Shown here in pieces: positions 1-11,500 of a stretch of 64,000 nucleotides of DNA. The notes beneath the pieces are model-generated. The model had not been told where the DNA came from. It saw only the letters and a list, made by a program, of their open reading frames with translations, and made no database searches. The translations under genes were made by a program, and so were the position numbers. The DNA lies in contig VXAI01000096.1 of NCBI GenBank assembly GCA_013399305.1, forward strand, positions 1,559,195 through 1,623,194. Reading direction: 5' to 3'. The stretch's first letter is position 1; each line of letters begins with the position of its first letter. This stretch comes from Rostratula benghalensis (lineage: Eukaryota > Chordata > Aves > Charadriiformes > Rostratulidae).

Positions 1-457
1 AATTGAATCAGAAGTCAAGACTTCGAAAAACTTAGTTTAAGGGAGGGGAAAAAAATACTTAAAGCAACTTCAAAATGTCATATTGAATAATAAACAAGCA
101 AGACTAGACACACAGATGAATTAAAAAACAAAAAGAACTAAATAATTGTGCTTCAGGGTCTTCCTTTAACAGCTACAACATTAAGTGAAACTTAAGGGTA
201 ACTGACAGAAAAGTGGCTGCCAACAGCACATTTGGTGATGGACTTTCCCAGGTGCTCCAAAAGAGATCCACTGTAAAAACACTAAAGCAACAGACTTGAC
301 CAGCTTCCTGCATCACTCCTGAAACACCACTGAAGCTACTAAATGGTCAATACTGAAATAATTATCTCAATAAAGAAATACCTGCTTTGTTTTTATCGGC
401 TCTCAAACCAGAGCTGGAAATAAGTTTTGAAGTAGTAAATTTTTGAAGGTATCTTAC
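1..457 (-). other. RFT1: RFT1 intron 3 (5' part)
   Basis: The sequence following the exon 3 donor is AT-rich. I found no exon 4 match (the expected start resembles a Val-Pro-Leu-Gly segment), so the next exon is beyond the left edge. Confidence 0.75.
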
Positions 458-1163
458 GTCAGCCACAGTAGGTTAATGGTTTTGGTCCAGTTTCGCTTTG
501 TGCTTCCACTCAAACAAGCTCTCCGAAATGCCTCCCTGGCCAGGAACACGACTGTTGAATACAGCAGAGTTAGCCTAAAGGAAGCGAGAAAGAAAAAGAT
601 GAAATTTTTCTTTACATGCTATTTCTGAAATCCTTCATGCGGCAGCATCGCTGATCGGCTTTGCACAGGACCTCCTGACAGACAAATCTAACAGGTACGC
701 AAAGAAAACACATTGATGTGCGATAAATTGCCACCATCTCGTAAAAAAAAAAGGATGGATGGAAAGACGTGGCACACGGGGGGGCTACCACAAACGCTTC
801 CAAAAAGCCCCTTCCCGCCGGGCGCCCCTGTTGCCGGGGCAGCCTCGGTGGGGCTGCGGGACGGGGCTGCCTCACCTCACGTTAACCACGCCGATGAGCT
901 CTCTGGAGAGGTAGCGCAGCGTGAAGGCGTTCAGCCCGAAGGTGACCACCCGGAACAGCACCTGCGAAGGAAGCCGCACGGGAAACACCTGCGGGACGAG
1001 CGGGGCCGAGGCGGCTCCCGCCAGGCACCGCCGAGGAGAAAGAAGAGGAGGAGGAGGAGGAGGAGGAAGAGGAAGGAGGCGGTCCGGGCCGGCCCCGCAC
1101 CTGCAGCAAGGCGCTGGAAGAGGCCAGCCGGGTGGTCTGGCTGAGCACGTCCTGCGCCGCCAT
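1..1163 (-). CDS. RFT1: RFT1, 5' part of the gene (exons 1-3 of a split gene; partial)
   Basis: RFT1 is a multi-pass ER membrane protein required for N-glycosylation at the Man5GlcNAc2-PP-dolichol stage; its exact role (flippase or not) is debated. Three minus-strand coding exons join in phase and give about 89 residues that align with the start of vertebrate RFT1: [16 protein letters not shown] from exon 1, then [13 protein letters not shown] and GVVNVR from exon 2, then [19 protein letters not shown] and NLLWL from exon 3. Human RFT1 begins in nearly the same way, with hydrophobic helix 1 followed by the conserved [10 protein letters not shown] stretch. Introns are short (139 and 301 bp). 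The start codon is the first ATG inside the CpG island and gives the length expected from the human protein. The remaining exons, about four-fifths of the protein, lie left of base 1. The identification is recognition by eye, not a search. Confidence 0.93.
458..574 (-). CDS. RFT1: RFT1 coding exon 3
   Basis: The acceptor is CTTCCTTTAG|GCTAAC and the donor is GGCTGAC|GTAAGA. The 117 nt complete the Arg codon and encode [19 protein letters not shown] followed by a Lys/Arg-rich segment and NLLWL, then two bases of the next codon. Phases match exon 2. No start-driven ORF search would show it as a gene, because it is an internal exon. Confidence 0.93.
876..961 (-). CDS. RFT1: RFT1 coding exon 2
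   Basis: The acceptor is CTTCGCAG|GTGCTG and the donor is GTGAG|GTGAGG. The 86 nt encode [13 protein letters not shown] through GVVNV plus two bases of an Arg codon. This is one of the best conserved N-terminal stretches of RFT1. Confidence 0.94.
1039..1078 (+). repeat. (GAG)n purine tract in RFT1 intron 1
   Basis: A nearly pure GAG/GAA triplet run lies inside the 139-bp first intron. On the transcribed strand it is a CCT/CTT-rich tract about 80-120 nt upstream of the exon 2 acceptor. It creates long Glu/Arg-rich or Pro-rich translations on both strands that are not genes. Confidence 0.85.
1101..1163 (-). CDS. RFT1: RFT1 coding exon 1
   Basis: This block runs from the ATG (complement of bases 1161-1163) to the donor CTGCAG|GTGCGG. 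It encodes 21 codons starting MAAQDVLSQ and ending ALLQ, in phase 0. The context around the ATG is GC-rich and lies in the CpG island. The N terminus corresponds to the human MGSQEVL start. Confidence 0.93.
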
Positions 1164-1480
1164 CGCCCCCCGTCCCCGTCCCCGCCGGCGGGCAATGGCG
1201 GCAGCGCCGTCGCGCGGCGATGGCGTCAGCGCGGGCGGCACCGCCCCGGCGGGGGGCGGGCGGCGGGAAAGGGACCCGCCGGGGCGGCGGAGGAGGTGCT
1301 GCTCGCCCGGCCGTTCTCAGCCCGGTTGGGTAAACCCGTCCCTTCTTCAGGAACGCTTTGGGCTGGACATACACGGGCGGCTTCCGCGCACCCCAGTCGC
1401 TCCGAGGCTCAAACCAGCGCTCAGCGCCGCCTTTCCGCTTGGCGGGCAGGGATTCCAGCGTAACCACCCCAAAACCGCAC

Positions 1481-2175
1481 ACGCTGGCTTACCAGAGGAG
1501 GCATCGTATCAAGCAGCATTTTCTGACAACTACTGTTTTCCAGAGATTTCTGAAAAAATTCCCCGTGCGAGTCCTACCCATTCCTTACTAAGCTGAGACT
1601 TACTGACCTGAGGAGAGACCCCCCCCAAAGCTGCAGAAGGAAGCATCTCTCTCCCTCCATTCTGTATTAAATCAACAAACCAACCACCAAACCAACAAAC
1701 ACCCAGCCAAAAATCCCACCTTCAAATAGGAAAGATACCATCTAATTGTGACAGACTTCAATTTAATAACACGCTGGCTTGAAGTCTTCCAAACTGGTAA
1801 AAAGTCAGAGTCTGTGTAAATCAGCACAAGTCGTTTCAGAATATTCCAGACCCCTGCTGCAGCAGCAATATATAAAAAGAGTGTATCATCATACTTCACA
1901 GCACATTCCCTTCAAAAGCATGGCCCTTCCAGCTCAGGAGTCACATTTTTTCATAGCGATTCTTAAGTTGAACCAGAACTTTTCATGTCCAACAGCAGCT
2001 GTTCAAAAGTGGTTTCGGGGCAGAGGGTGAAGTATCCCAGCCCTACTTGATTCAGCTGTGAACATTAATGTAAAGTATCAATTGCCTAGTTAGAATCAGG
2101 TACAATTGAGGCCAGATGTTGAAAACTCACCAAAACTATTTATTTAACAACCATTTGAGTACTCAAAAAGGAAGG
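1481..2175. other. unique intergenic sequence, nothing recognised
   Basis: This AT-rich stretch upstream of the RFT1 island contains only short chance frames. There is a small C run at 1620-1626. No repeat family or exon was recognised. Confidence 0.5.
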
Positions 2176-2185
2176 AGAAAGAGAG
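2176..2185. repeat. direct repeat flanking the CR1 copy, left
   Basis: AGAAAGAGAG abuts the CR1 3' end. An identical copy is at 2577-2586. It is interpreted as a target-site duplication, although purine-rich sequence is common locally. Confidence 0.6.
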
Positions 2186-2576
2186 GAATCATAGAATCCT
2201 TTAGGTTGGAAGAGACCCTTGGAATCATCGAGTCCAACCATCAGCCCCACTCTACACAGTTCTCCCCTACACCAGATCCCCCAACACCACATCTAAACGA
2301 CCCTGAAACACATTCAGGGATGGGGACTCCACCACCTCCCTGGGCAGCCTATTCCAGTGTCTGACCACTCTTTCTGGGAAAAATTCTTTCCTGATGTCCA
2401 GCCTAAACCTACCCTGTTGTAGCTTGAGGCCATTCCCTCTCATTCTATCGCTAATTCCCTGTGAGAAGAGACCAGCTCCAACCTCTCTACAATGTCCTTT
2501 CGATGAGTTGTAGAGAGCAATGAGGTCTCCCCTCACTGTCTTATTCCTCAAACTAAACAGTCCCAGCTCCAAGGGA
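2186..2576 (-). mobile_element. CR1 LINE, 3' fragment with end of ORF2
   Basis: The left end is the complement of the CR1 3' terminus (GGATTCTATGATTC on the minus strand). Reading right to left, the minus strand encodes the degraded C terminus of the CR1 reverse-transcriptase polyprotein, with recognisable pieces [18 protein letters not shown] and [11 protein letters not shown], then the 3' UTR. It is 5'-truncated, as nearly all genomic CR1 copies are. The 10-bp sequence AGAAAGAGAG lies immediately on both sides (2176-2185 and 2577-2586), which looks like a target-site duplication. Confidence 0.9.
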
Positions 2577-2586
2577 AGAAAGAGAG
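2577..2586. repeat. direct repeat flanking the CR1 copy, right
   Basis: This is the identical AGAAAGAGAG partner of 2176-2185, directly at the truncated 5' end of the element. Confidence 0.6.
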
Positions 2587-5500
2587 AAGAGAATTATACC
2601 CCCATTTTATTCTTGCCATGTTCAGAATAAAGATTTTCAGATTTTTTCCTTTGATCATTTTTCCTGATAACATTCTTTAAGTTAATTGGGAAGTGATGCA
2701 CAGATGTGGATGTATGTGGCAGAGGAGTATATCCTATGAATTCTTTTATGCATTATATTAATATTGGCAACACCTAACTTGTAAAAACCAAACCCAAAGA
2801 GGTTATCATCCCATCATAAAGAAGGGGAGATACAGACAGAGAGAAGAAAGCAATCTGTGTCGGGCAACTGCAGAGACAGGAAGAGATCTCAGAGATTTGG
2901 GGTTACAGAAGGGTGTTCTCGCTAGAGAGGAGGAAATATTGCTGCCTCCCCTCTCCTTAGGCAACTTTCCAGTTCTCAAATGGAAAAGGCAATTTAAAAT
3001 GTTGTCCTACCTTGGGCTCTGGGCTTTTCTTTGTGGCCAGAACGGAAACCAAGAGTACATTATGGCTTGTGCTGATGTCAACAGAGGTGGCTGAACTGTA
3101 GGGATTAAAAGCCATTAGAAAATATCAGATATACACAGGCAAACACAAAGGCAGCTAGGGAGCATAAAGCACGTAGTGTCTACCAACACTCCAGTAAGGA
3201 TTCATATTATCCTCTCCATGTACATACAAACATTTTCATGACAAAAGTAGGGGACTTAAGGAATAAAACCAGGAGAAATTAGCCTGCTAACTGTAAGCAA
3301 TAGACTGACATGTTCAGGCATCTGCCACAGTAAGTGACAACTAGTGATGTTTTATTGGACAGTTTGGCTTGTCACCTCATAAAGCTGAAACAGAAGCAGC
3401 TGCGAAGCATGGGGAGGTGGGAAAAGAAGAGAAACAACTGTAACTTCATCTATTTTTAATAGGAAGCAGCTTACAGCTTTTGCCATTAATGCACCTAAGC
3501 CACTAGATGGCAAACGGCCTTTGAAGCAGCCAGCAGCAAGACACACTGGTCAAGACCCGAAGCACATGCTTGAGGTGAGACTGAAAGCCAGGATTTTTAC
3601 TCCAGTGGCATCTTTCAGATTCTACCACATGTTACGTCTGAACAATAGTTGGAACAGGCCGACTCCTAATAGTAACGTGGCACAGCACAGGCCAAAACCA
3701 GAATAAGGACTATTTCAAACTCACAAATTCACTTAGCAGCTAACTTGCTTTCATTCAAACTGGCACACAACCAGGCTCAGCACCTGAGATGACAGAAAAT
3801 GCTTATTTTCAGTAACATAACTTGAGAGTAGGGATAACTTGAAGGAGGACCAAGGTACTGAACTGGTGTACACTGTAAAGAGAGCTGCACAAGAACATGC
3901 AGTCAAAACAACTGCTCCCTGATTCCCATGGCAGGCAATGCCCACTTGGAGCTTTCCTGCCTCCTCTCACCGCAACATACACCCCGTTTGGTTGTCCTGA
4001 GTCAGCTGTTCCTGGCAGCCTACTCTAAAATAGTTCACGTCCCTTAACAGCAAAGGAGACAAGAAAAAATTAACTACTACAAAGGTCGTCACTTCCAGAG
4101 TTGGGCTACAGCTGGCACTAAACCAGGGCAGATGTTCCTCCAGCACAGAACACATGCTCCTCGGCTCAGGATGATGGGATAAACCCTGGTTATTATTATG
4201 AGGGGTACATGGCTCCTCTACAGCAGAGAAGTTCCTCTTTGATCTGCTCCAAAGTTGAAGTGGTCCAAAAAGACTGGACAGTTGTATAAACAAACCTTAG
4301 AACGAGCTGGGGCTGTTCCTTCAGACTTTCAGAATGAAAATATCTTAGTGTTTCATGGTGCTCAGTAGCTGTGTTCCACCTCAGATAACTGTGTTTCATT
4401 ACACCATTAAGAAGTCATTTCAAGATAAAAGGTGGACTTTGACCTCAAATTACAACCTACATATAGGCTGAAAATCTAAAACCTATTAAGAGCAGTTAGA
4501 GACCTTCAATAATATCACTTTCTCAGAAGGGAAATAATTTTCAGCTAAAATATTATATAGCTAAATTCCTTTGGGAAAAAAATTCCCAAGTTAATGACAA
4601 AGTGATACTGGAAAGCAGAAAGGAATCTACTAAATCAACAGTCAGACCTTGAAACGAGGCTGATCAGTCGTGACTTCTCCTCTGTTCTAAAACAAAGTTC
4701 TTATTGTGGAATCAAAATCAAATCCAGAATAAAGGATAAATAGCAAATTTGCATTTTATTAACTCAAATAAATACTGCACTTTATAGCTGGTAATATATT
4801 TTAACATCTTAGTTTTATTCGTGGGCTTCCTCTCTCTTAAACATCCATTGAGGAATCAAGCTAGAAGCTAACTAACTGTACTATGAAATCATAGCCAAAG
4901 TTCTCCTCTGCTGCCTGATACCTCCCTAGAATAGTTCCTGATGTAACACAAAATGACAGACCAGGCTCCGAGCGAAAGACTGTAGACTTCTGCAGCTGCT
5001 GAAAAAGCTTTTAGCTTTGCAGTCAGGACCAATTTTAGAAACAAGCAAAAAGAAATATTCAAAACCCCTGGTGCCAGCTAAGCAAACTTCTCCTCCATAG
5101 CATCCTCTCCAGCTGATGCAGCGCACAGAGACCAAGAAGATCCCCGACAGCCACAGGGAGCAGCCAAACGCTGCTGCGGTGCCCAGCTCTCACCCTCTGC
5201 AGCTGGAAGGAGAGGCTCTGGGGGCAGCAGGCCCTCCCAACAGCATGTGCTGCATTAAAAGATGGATACACATTCCTCTTCCCACCCCTCCGGCTGCAGC
5301 ATGATTCTGTCTCACATCTGGGCACGTGGAGCAGGTATGGGAAGCTGTGCAGCACGGGCTCTGCAGAGCTCACTCATCAGGTGTGTCACGTTCAACACAA
5401 CAGCTCTGCTTCTGCCATTTCATTAACAAGGACAAAATACTTTATTCCTGAGGCAGCAAAAGAATATATTCCCTGTGCTGTTAAGAAACCTTGTGCCAGC

Positions 5501-8500
5501 ACAGGACAGATTATGTTAAGTCTAGTTTTAACTTACTTTATTTCTCTTTTAAAAATAATGCATAGAGGAGATCTGTCTCTTTGTTCCTTTCCAGAAATAA
5601 CGAGGTGGCTGGGGATAAAGCAAGGAGTCACACGGAGACTTGGAGACTTACCAGGGGAGGCAGTAATCTCATTAAGCTTTCTTTCCTCCAGTGAGCTCTC
5701 CTCTCCAATCAGGGACATATCTGGGCCCAAGGATGTAAAATTTCCAATTCAGTGCAGAACTGCAGAAAGCAAAAGACGACATTCACAGGCCATTCATCAG
5801 CAAAGGACCCACCAGGAGTTACTGCTGTGCTAGTTTCTGCTCCCTCCAAGCAAAATGTCCCCAGAAGGCTTTTTAGATTAGTTTCCCCTGGCCTTGTGGG
5901 CCTAGTTAATCTCTCTCTGCATGTTAAATGTGTAAACACAAATTTGCATATTTTTTTTTTTTCCCAGCTTCGTTAGTAGCTCAGCAAGGATTTCATTTAC
6001 ATCCTTTCATTGAGATAAAAGAATAAAGGGGCTTTCTGAAGAATGCAAGAGTAGGGGTTTTTTTTTCTGTGATACACTACATTTGACAAATGCACCGTCT
6101 CAGCTTTCCAGAATAGACTTTGACTTTGTGGTGTTAGTGCTAATTTTGCCTCACACGTTTTCACAGTGCATTGGCCTCTGATTCACCACTTAAATGTAAT
6201 TTGATCAGCTGGTTTTGTTACCTTATCAACTTCACTTCCAAATTCAACTTTTATTTATCAAAATTTATGTATTCAGTATGTGGAAGGCTGACATTTTCTT
6301 ATATATAAAATGGGATGTAAACTCAAAATGTTCAACGAAAGCAAAAAAAAAAGTGCAGCAAATATTCAAGGCCAACAGTCAAACCTCAAGGATGGGATAC
6401 TGCAAAGTCTTCAAAAATAGTGATAAATCATTACACTCCATACTTGACAGTATACAGGCAGATTTTAACAAATATATCTTGAGTAAAGAGAAAAAAAATA
6501 AATCAGTGTTCTGCACAATACTGTCTGCTTCCAGTAAGTTTTCACTTCTCTTGTCCTCCTCACAATTTAAAAATCTGTAACATTCAACAGACATTCTAAA
6601 ATCTACAGAAAACCTCCGAGTTCTTTAACCTGAGGGAAGTAATAAATGACAGTAGGTGTATCACTGGAACTGACAAGCTCCTTGCTTAAAATGCTTGCAA
6701 AATTTGTGCATTCCTTGAACACATACATAACCACCTCTGCACAATCTTTGCTGTCCTGTGTGTTCTAAATACTAGACGTCTCCTTTGTATGCACTTATAT
6801 ATGTTTAGCTGAAGATTATTTCTCTCTTGCCTTCCTCAAGGCTAGAAATTCCAGCCATATTTGCTGTCATCTAAGTAACAGCCTCTGTCTTAACTGGCTT
6901 TAGAAACTTTCTATCAGCCTCTCCAGCTTTGAACACTGAATAGACACTTTATCTCATTGCAGTGTGCTTTGGAAGCCTATCAATATATTAAATGAGAACT
7001 GGAATGGAACATCTCTCAATCTTTTTGGAAAGTTGATGATGTCAACAGTAATCACAAATGAGAAGTTTTCTTGGGGGTTATTTCCTTTACCTTGCAGAAT
7101 ATTAACTGCCTTCATGTACTGTTCATGTCAAATATATACAACTTCAACTATCACTATGGTAAGTACTGTTTCTGGGGAGTAATACATCTCAAATTCTAAC
7201 ATACAAACTGCAACTATAAATGAGCAGGTGCTGAGGCAAAACACATACATTTTCCCTCCCTCCTACACATTCTGTAAGATTCCTTTCACAGTTATCTTTG
7301 CTGCCGCAGTTCGGGGTTGACTGGTACATTAGGAGTGAACAAAGAGAAATGTTTTCTGGAGGATAATAGCCATAAGTAAAGTTACAGAAACAGATTTTGT
7401 AGCTGTGAGAACTTGCACTTGAAAAATCTCTACTAGCTAGTGCTTGGCATCTTCGCACTACGAAATCATTCCATAAACTCCACGCTACCTCCCTTGAGGA
7501 AAAATGTACTTGAAATTTACAGAGGTGCAGAAAGCCTGCAAAAGGGACTTCTACTTGCTATACAAACACATATGTTCACAAACACTATTTGCTTTAATAG
7601 TCACACAGAAATAAGGCTCTGTTCCTTGAAACAGTGCACAGCTGCCAAGTACTCACACAGAATAATCTTCCTGTACTTCAGAATTCAACAAGAAGTGTTA
7701 TTAAACTTGCTGTGACCTCAGCATGATTTGCTGATGCATGAGAAAGCCTTAAGACTTTTAAAATCATCAGTGACAATAACTCCATGAACATGGTAAAATA
7801 CACATCGTGGAAGGACTCAACTGGCAAATGCTTCTGCAATGCACGTTAGAGGAGTTTGGATTCTGAAAATATGCCAAATACATGATATTCCTGTAAAATA
7901 TTCCAGTTTCTCTTTCCTTTTCTCCTTTGAGTCACCTGGAGACGCACTTTTGAAGTGGAAGGAGACAGGCAGGAGTTATACTTAACAACCAGGAGGATAT
8001 CTGACACGTAACGGAGTAAGTGGGTTTGCTACTTTAAGTAATTCAGCATCTAGGAGAAGACTCACTTAATGGAACATCTTATAAAGGTTGAGAACACAGA
8101 ATTTGTGAGTCACCCTACACTGTCTTCAAATTGCATTCATATGATATTATATAATATTGTGCACGATCACCTGTAGTATGGAATTAATTATGAGTCAGGT
8201 ATCTCTTCACATCAATCGTTTCTATCTCCTTTGAAAGCTGACTTCCATTCTTCCCTGAAATAATCCCTCTGAGCAAGGCAGTGATTAGTTTGACAGATAG
8301 AATAAAGTATCTCCATCCCCCTTATGAGACCCTCCTCCAGCATTCATGAATGTTACAATTAAGTGAAATACATTTTTTTTCAACTCCTCTTACTCCTTAG
8401 TGGGAAGCAAGGAATCTCTTAAATAAAACAGTTCCAGCCTATGTTTATCTATTCATTTTCACAAACCCTCACATTATCCTCCACCAGTTAAACTTCATTT

Positions 8501-11500
8501 TCAGTACAAAAACCTGAAATCCAAATAGAAGAAAACCTCACTAGCAATATAGGGAGCAGAACGTAACACTGGGCTCAGCAGATTCTCCCAATTACAAGTA
8601 AGGGAAAAGGAGAGCTCCCAAAGGGTCTATTTACCTTTTAGTGGGAGGCGATCTAAAACCAGCCTTTCAATATTGGGGAAGAATATTGAGAGTCACAATC
8701 ACCTCTGCCACTAACACAGATGTCCACGTAGTCAAGTTACTGAGCTTCATTGCCTCCACTGGAATTGAAAACACAACTTCATTGCACAACTTCTTCAGAC
8801 AAAACTACAATTACTCTCTCCCCACTCAAGGAGGCCCAAGGTCTCCACAGAGTGGGGAGACACTCATAAGACAACTCACCTTGACCACTCCTACTGTTCT
8901 CAGCTCATTAGGAACAAACTTCTACTCCAAGTTTAGCCTCTCTGCCACCCAGGCTGGCTCAGTCTATAGGCTTATATGGAACAAACATAGGCTGGCTTTG
9001 GCCTAAGGACACCAGCTGTCCCCAAACATCACAGTTCTGGTGATGGACAAATAGAAAAGACAAGTGAGATTAGTCATCTCATGAGATACTTCAAACATCA
9101 CATGAGTCTTCATACACAAGATCTTGTGTCATGCTAACAATGTTAGGGGATTTTCCCAACCTTGTCCCTTAAGGAGATACACTAAAGTAAAACTCCCCTC
9201 TTGCTTCCCTCCTAAATAACTGTTCTGTTCTATTTCCTCTTAAAGACATCTTTGAGCTTTGCCAATCACTGAGTTCGTGCGATAACCAGCCAAGTAGATA
9301 AAAATACTCTTTGTTCAGCCAAGTTGTAACTGTATTACAACTAAACCATGACATATCAACACATTGTGTGTAACTTGAAAAAAAGAAGAGAAATTAACAT
9401 TTTCACACTCACTTCTAAGATTTGGTTGGGGGGTGTGATTGTTTGGGGTTTTTTAAGTAACAGGCGTATTGGCCTAAATTCACAAGTGGAATAAACCCCC
9501 CCAAAGACAACAGCAGCAATCAACTCTTGTCTGAACTGGGCTTTGCATTTTTGCTTTCTCTCTGCCTCTGCAGGTTTGTGGTTAGTTACAGAGGGTAAAA
9601 ATTTGCATATTACAACAGAAGATGCTGTCATCCCTGACCACACCTACACCCTGCTGAAAAGACTTGATGTGCTGCTGTCAAAACTGTTGGGCATAAATTA
9701 TTGGGCAGTTTACAAATACAGGAGGTACAGCTTTAACATGACTAGGAAAGTACTCTAGGCACATTGAATGGGTTCCATTTCCTTCCCCTGATAATCACGA
9801 GCGCCACATGGGCACCTTGATGCTGGCATCTTTATATTCTTTATAATTTCTATGTTCCTAAGAATCTATGCTATGAAAAGAGCTATATATTCTACCAGAA
9901 AGGCTGCACCCCTACCAAGAGTCATAGCTTGACTTCTTGCCCAGTGGAAGAGTTGAAAACAATCAATCAACTCTGTAGCCTGTAAGAAAGCAAAAGTAAC
10001 CCCATCAAACCCCAGAAGTAGGCTTTCCCTGGTTTAGCTAAGTTCAAAATTCTTGAGAAAATTCATTGTCCTTACCGAGGGGAGAAACTCTGACTGAGCG
10101 GTGGACAGAGCTGCTCCCACCAGATCAAAGGAGCTGGAGATCCCTGTCACAAACACTGGTGTCTGCACACAGAGCAACACACGGGCCTGGTAAGGAGAGC
10201 CACACCCTGGCTCCTGTATTTTGCCATTGCATCCACAACTTGACCCACAAGAGAAACACCACTAAATGGAAGGAAAGTCTTCTTCCTGATCTCATAAGCA
10301 TTATATGTCAGAAAGCTAAAGGCAGAGCATGCACCACACTATTCCTCTGGAGCCATAATCTGTTAGTATTACCTTGACTCGCTGTTCTGCAGGTGGAGGT
10401 TATGGTTCACACCACAGTTCTTCCATCAGCAGATTTCAAAAGCACCATGTACTTCACCGTGCATTTTTAGATTTCCATGTCCATCCTACCTAAACATACA
10501 TTTAAAGTTCTTTTCTTAGAAACCAGTAATATCAGAGGCTCATTGTAAGAGATGTCACAGGAGTCGTTTAAGGTTTTCATGTGTGGTAGAATCCTCCCAC
10601 TCACATCCTGAAGAATGTGGGGAGGTTCAAACAAAAGGATCCGACCACGCGTTTGAGACTAAACCAGCAAGGCATATCTTCTTCTACCCACACCGTGCTC
10701 CTAAAACTTAATGGCTATTATGAAACAAGCTTCATTCCATCTGCACGGGAAACTCACTATTTTATGTTACTCATCCTGCTGAGAGTCCAGTAGAAAAAGC
10801 AAGAAATTGTTAGTAGCAAAGAGCTGGTGGCAAAGTAACTCTTGCAACCCTTTCCATCGCACACACACATTCCTATATAAACATTCCTATATAAATGTTT
10901 AGGAATACATGTCCCTTCTGACTGTTCCACTGATGCTGCATCCTCAGACTTTGACTTTCATCACTTCATCCTCTCTCAGATCGTAAATTGTACTGGGCTT
11001 CATTCTGTAACGTTGTTGATAACGTTTCCGAATCTATACTCGGGTTTTACTGCAGCCTGGGAAAGCGCTAGGCAGGAAATCATCTAAGAAATGAGCCTTA
11101 TTTTGTTACTGCAGTTATGGGAGTTCTCCAGATCTTTATGTCACTAATTGCACAAAAGAGAGCTCTTCTAACCATAATACTAAACGATGCAATTCATTCC
11201 ATCACATAGATACAGAACACATAATTTGCAACAGTGCAGGCCTAAAAATCTGAGGTGCCTTGTTAACCCATAAAGATAGGAAGAAAACAGATCTTTTCAC
11301 TATGTAAATCTGGGTATTTCAAGCAGTCTGTTCAGCATTACTTGTCCTTGATACTGATTTTTCAAGTGTGCTTTTAGTTATTGAAGAGAATATTGTATCT
11401 CCCCCCCGCCCCGCCACCCAAGAAGAACTGTCTGCTTTTTAAAGACCCCATCATCAGCTGTGACTGCGAGTTGGAGACTTGTATAATTGCTTCCCTTTAT

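Larger units (their letters stand above)
780..1480. promoter_or_regulatory. RFT1: CpG island promoter of RFT1
   Basis: G+C and CpG density rise sharply compared with the AT-rich surroundings. The block includes GC-box-like runs at about 1235-1265 (for example GGGGGGCGGGCGG) and lacks an obvious TATA box. RFT1 exons 1 and 2 lie inside it and transcription runs to the left. CpG-island promoters are often bidirectional, but I see no convincing plus-strand first exon to the right of it. Confidence 0.8.

Noticed and set aside
713..1482. Several long overlapping ORFs on both strands in the CpG island, rich in Arg, Pro, Gly and Glu
   Set aside because: They arise from GC-rich, stop-poor sequence and the GAG repeat. 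RFT1 exons 1 and 2 explain the true coding part.
5381..5833. 150-codon plus-strand ORF
   Set aside because: No domain, no paired splice sites, ordinary AT-rich composition; looks like a chance open frame.
8641..9006. 121-codon plus-strand ORF
   Set aside because: No recognisable family and no promoter or splice context.
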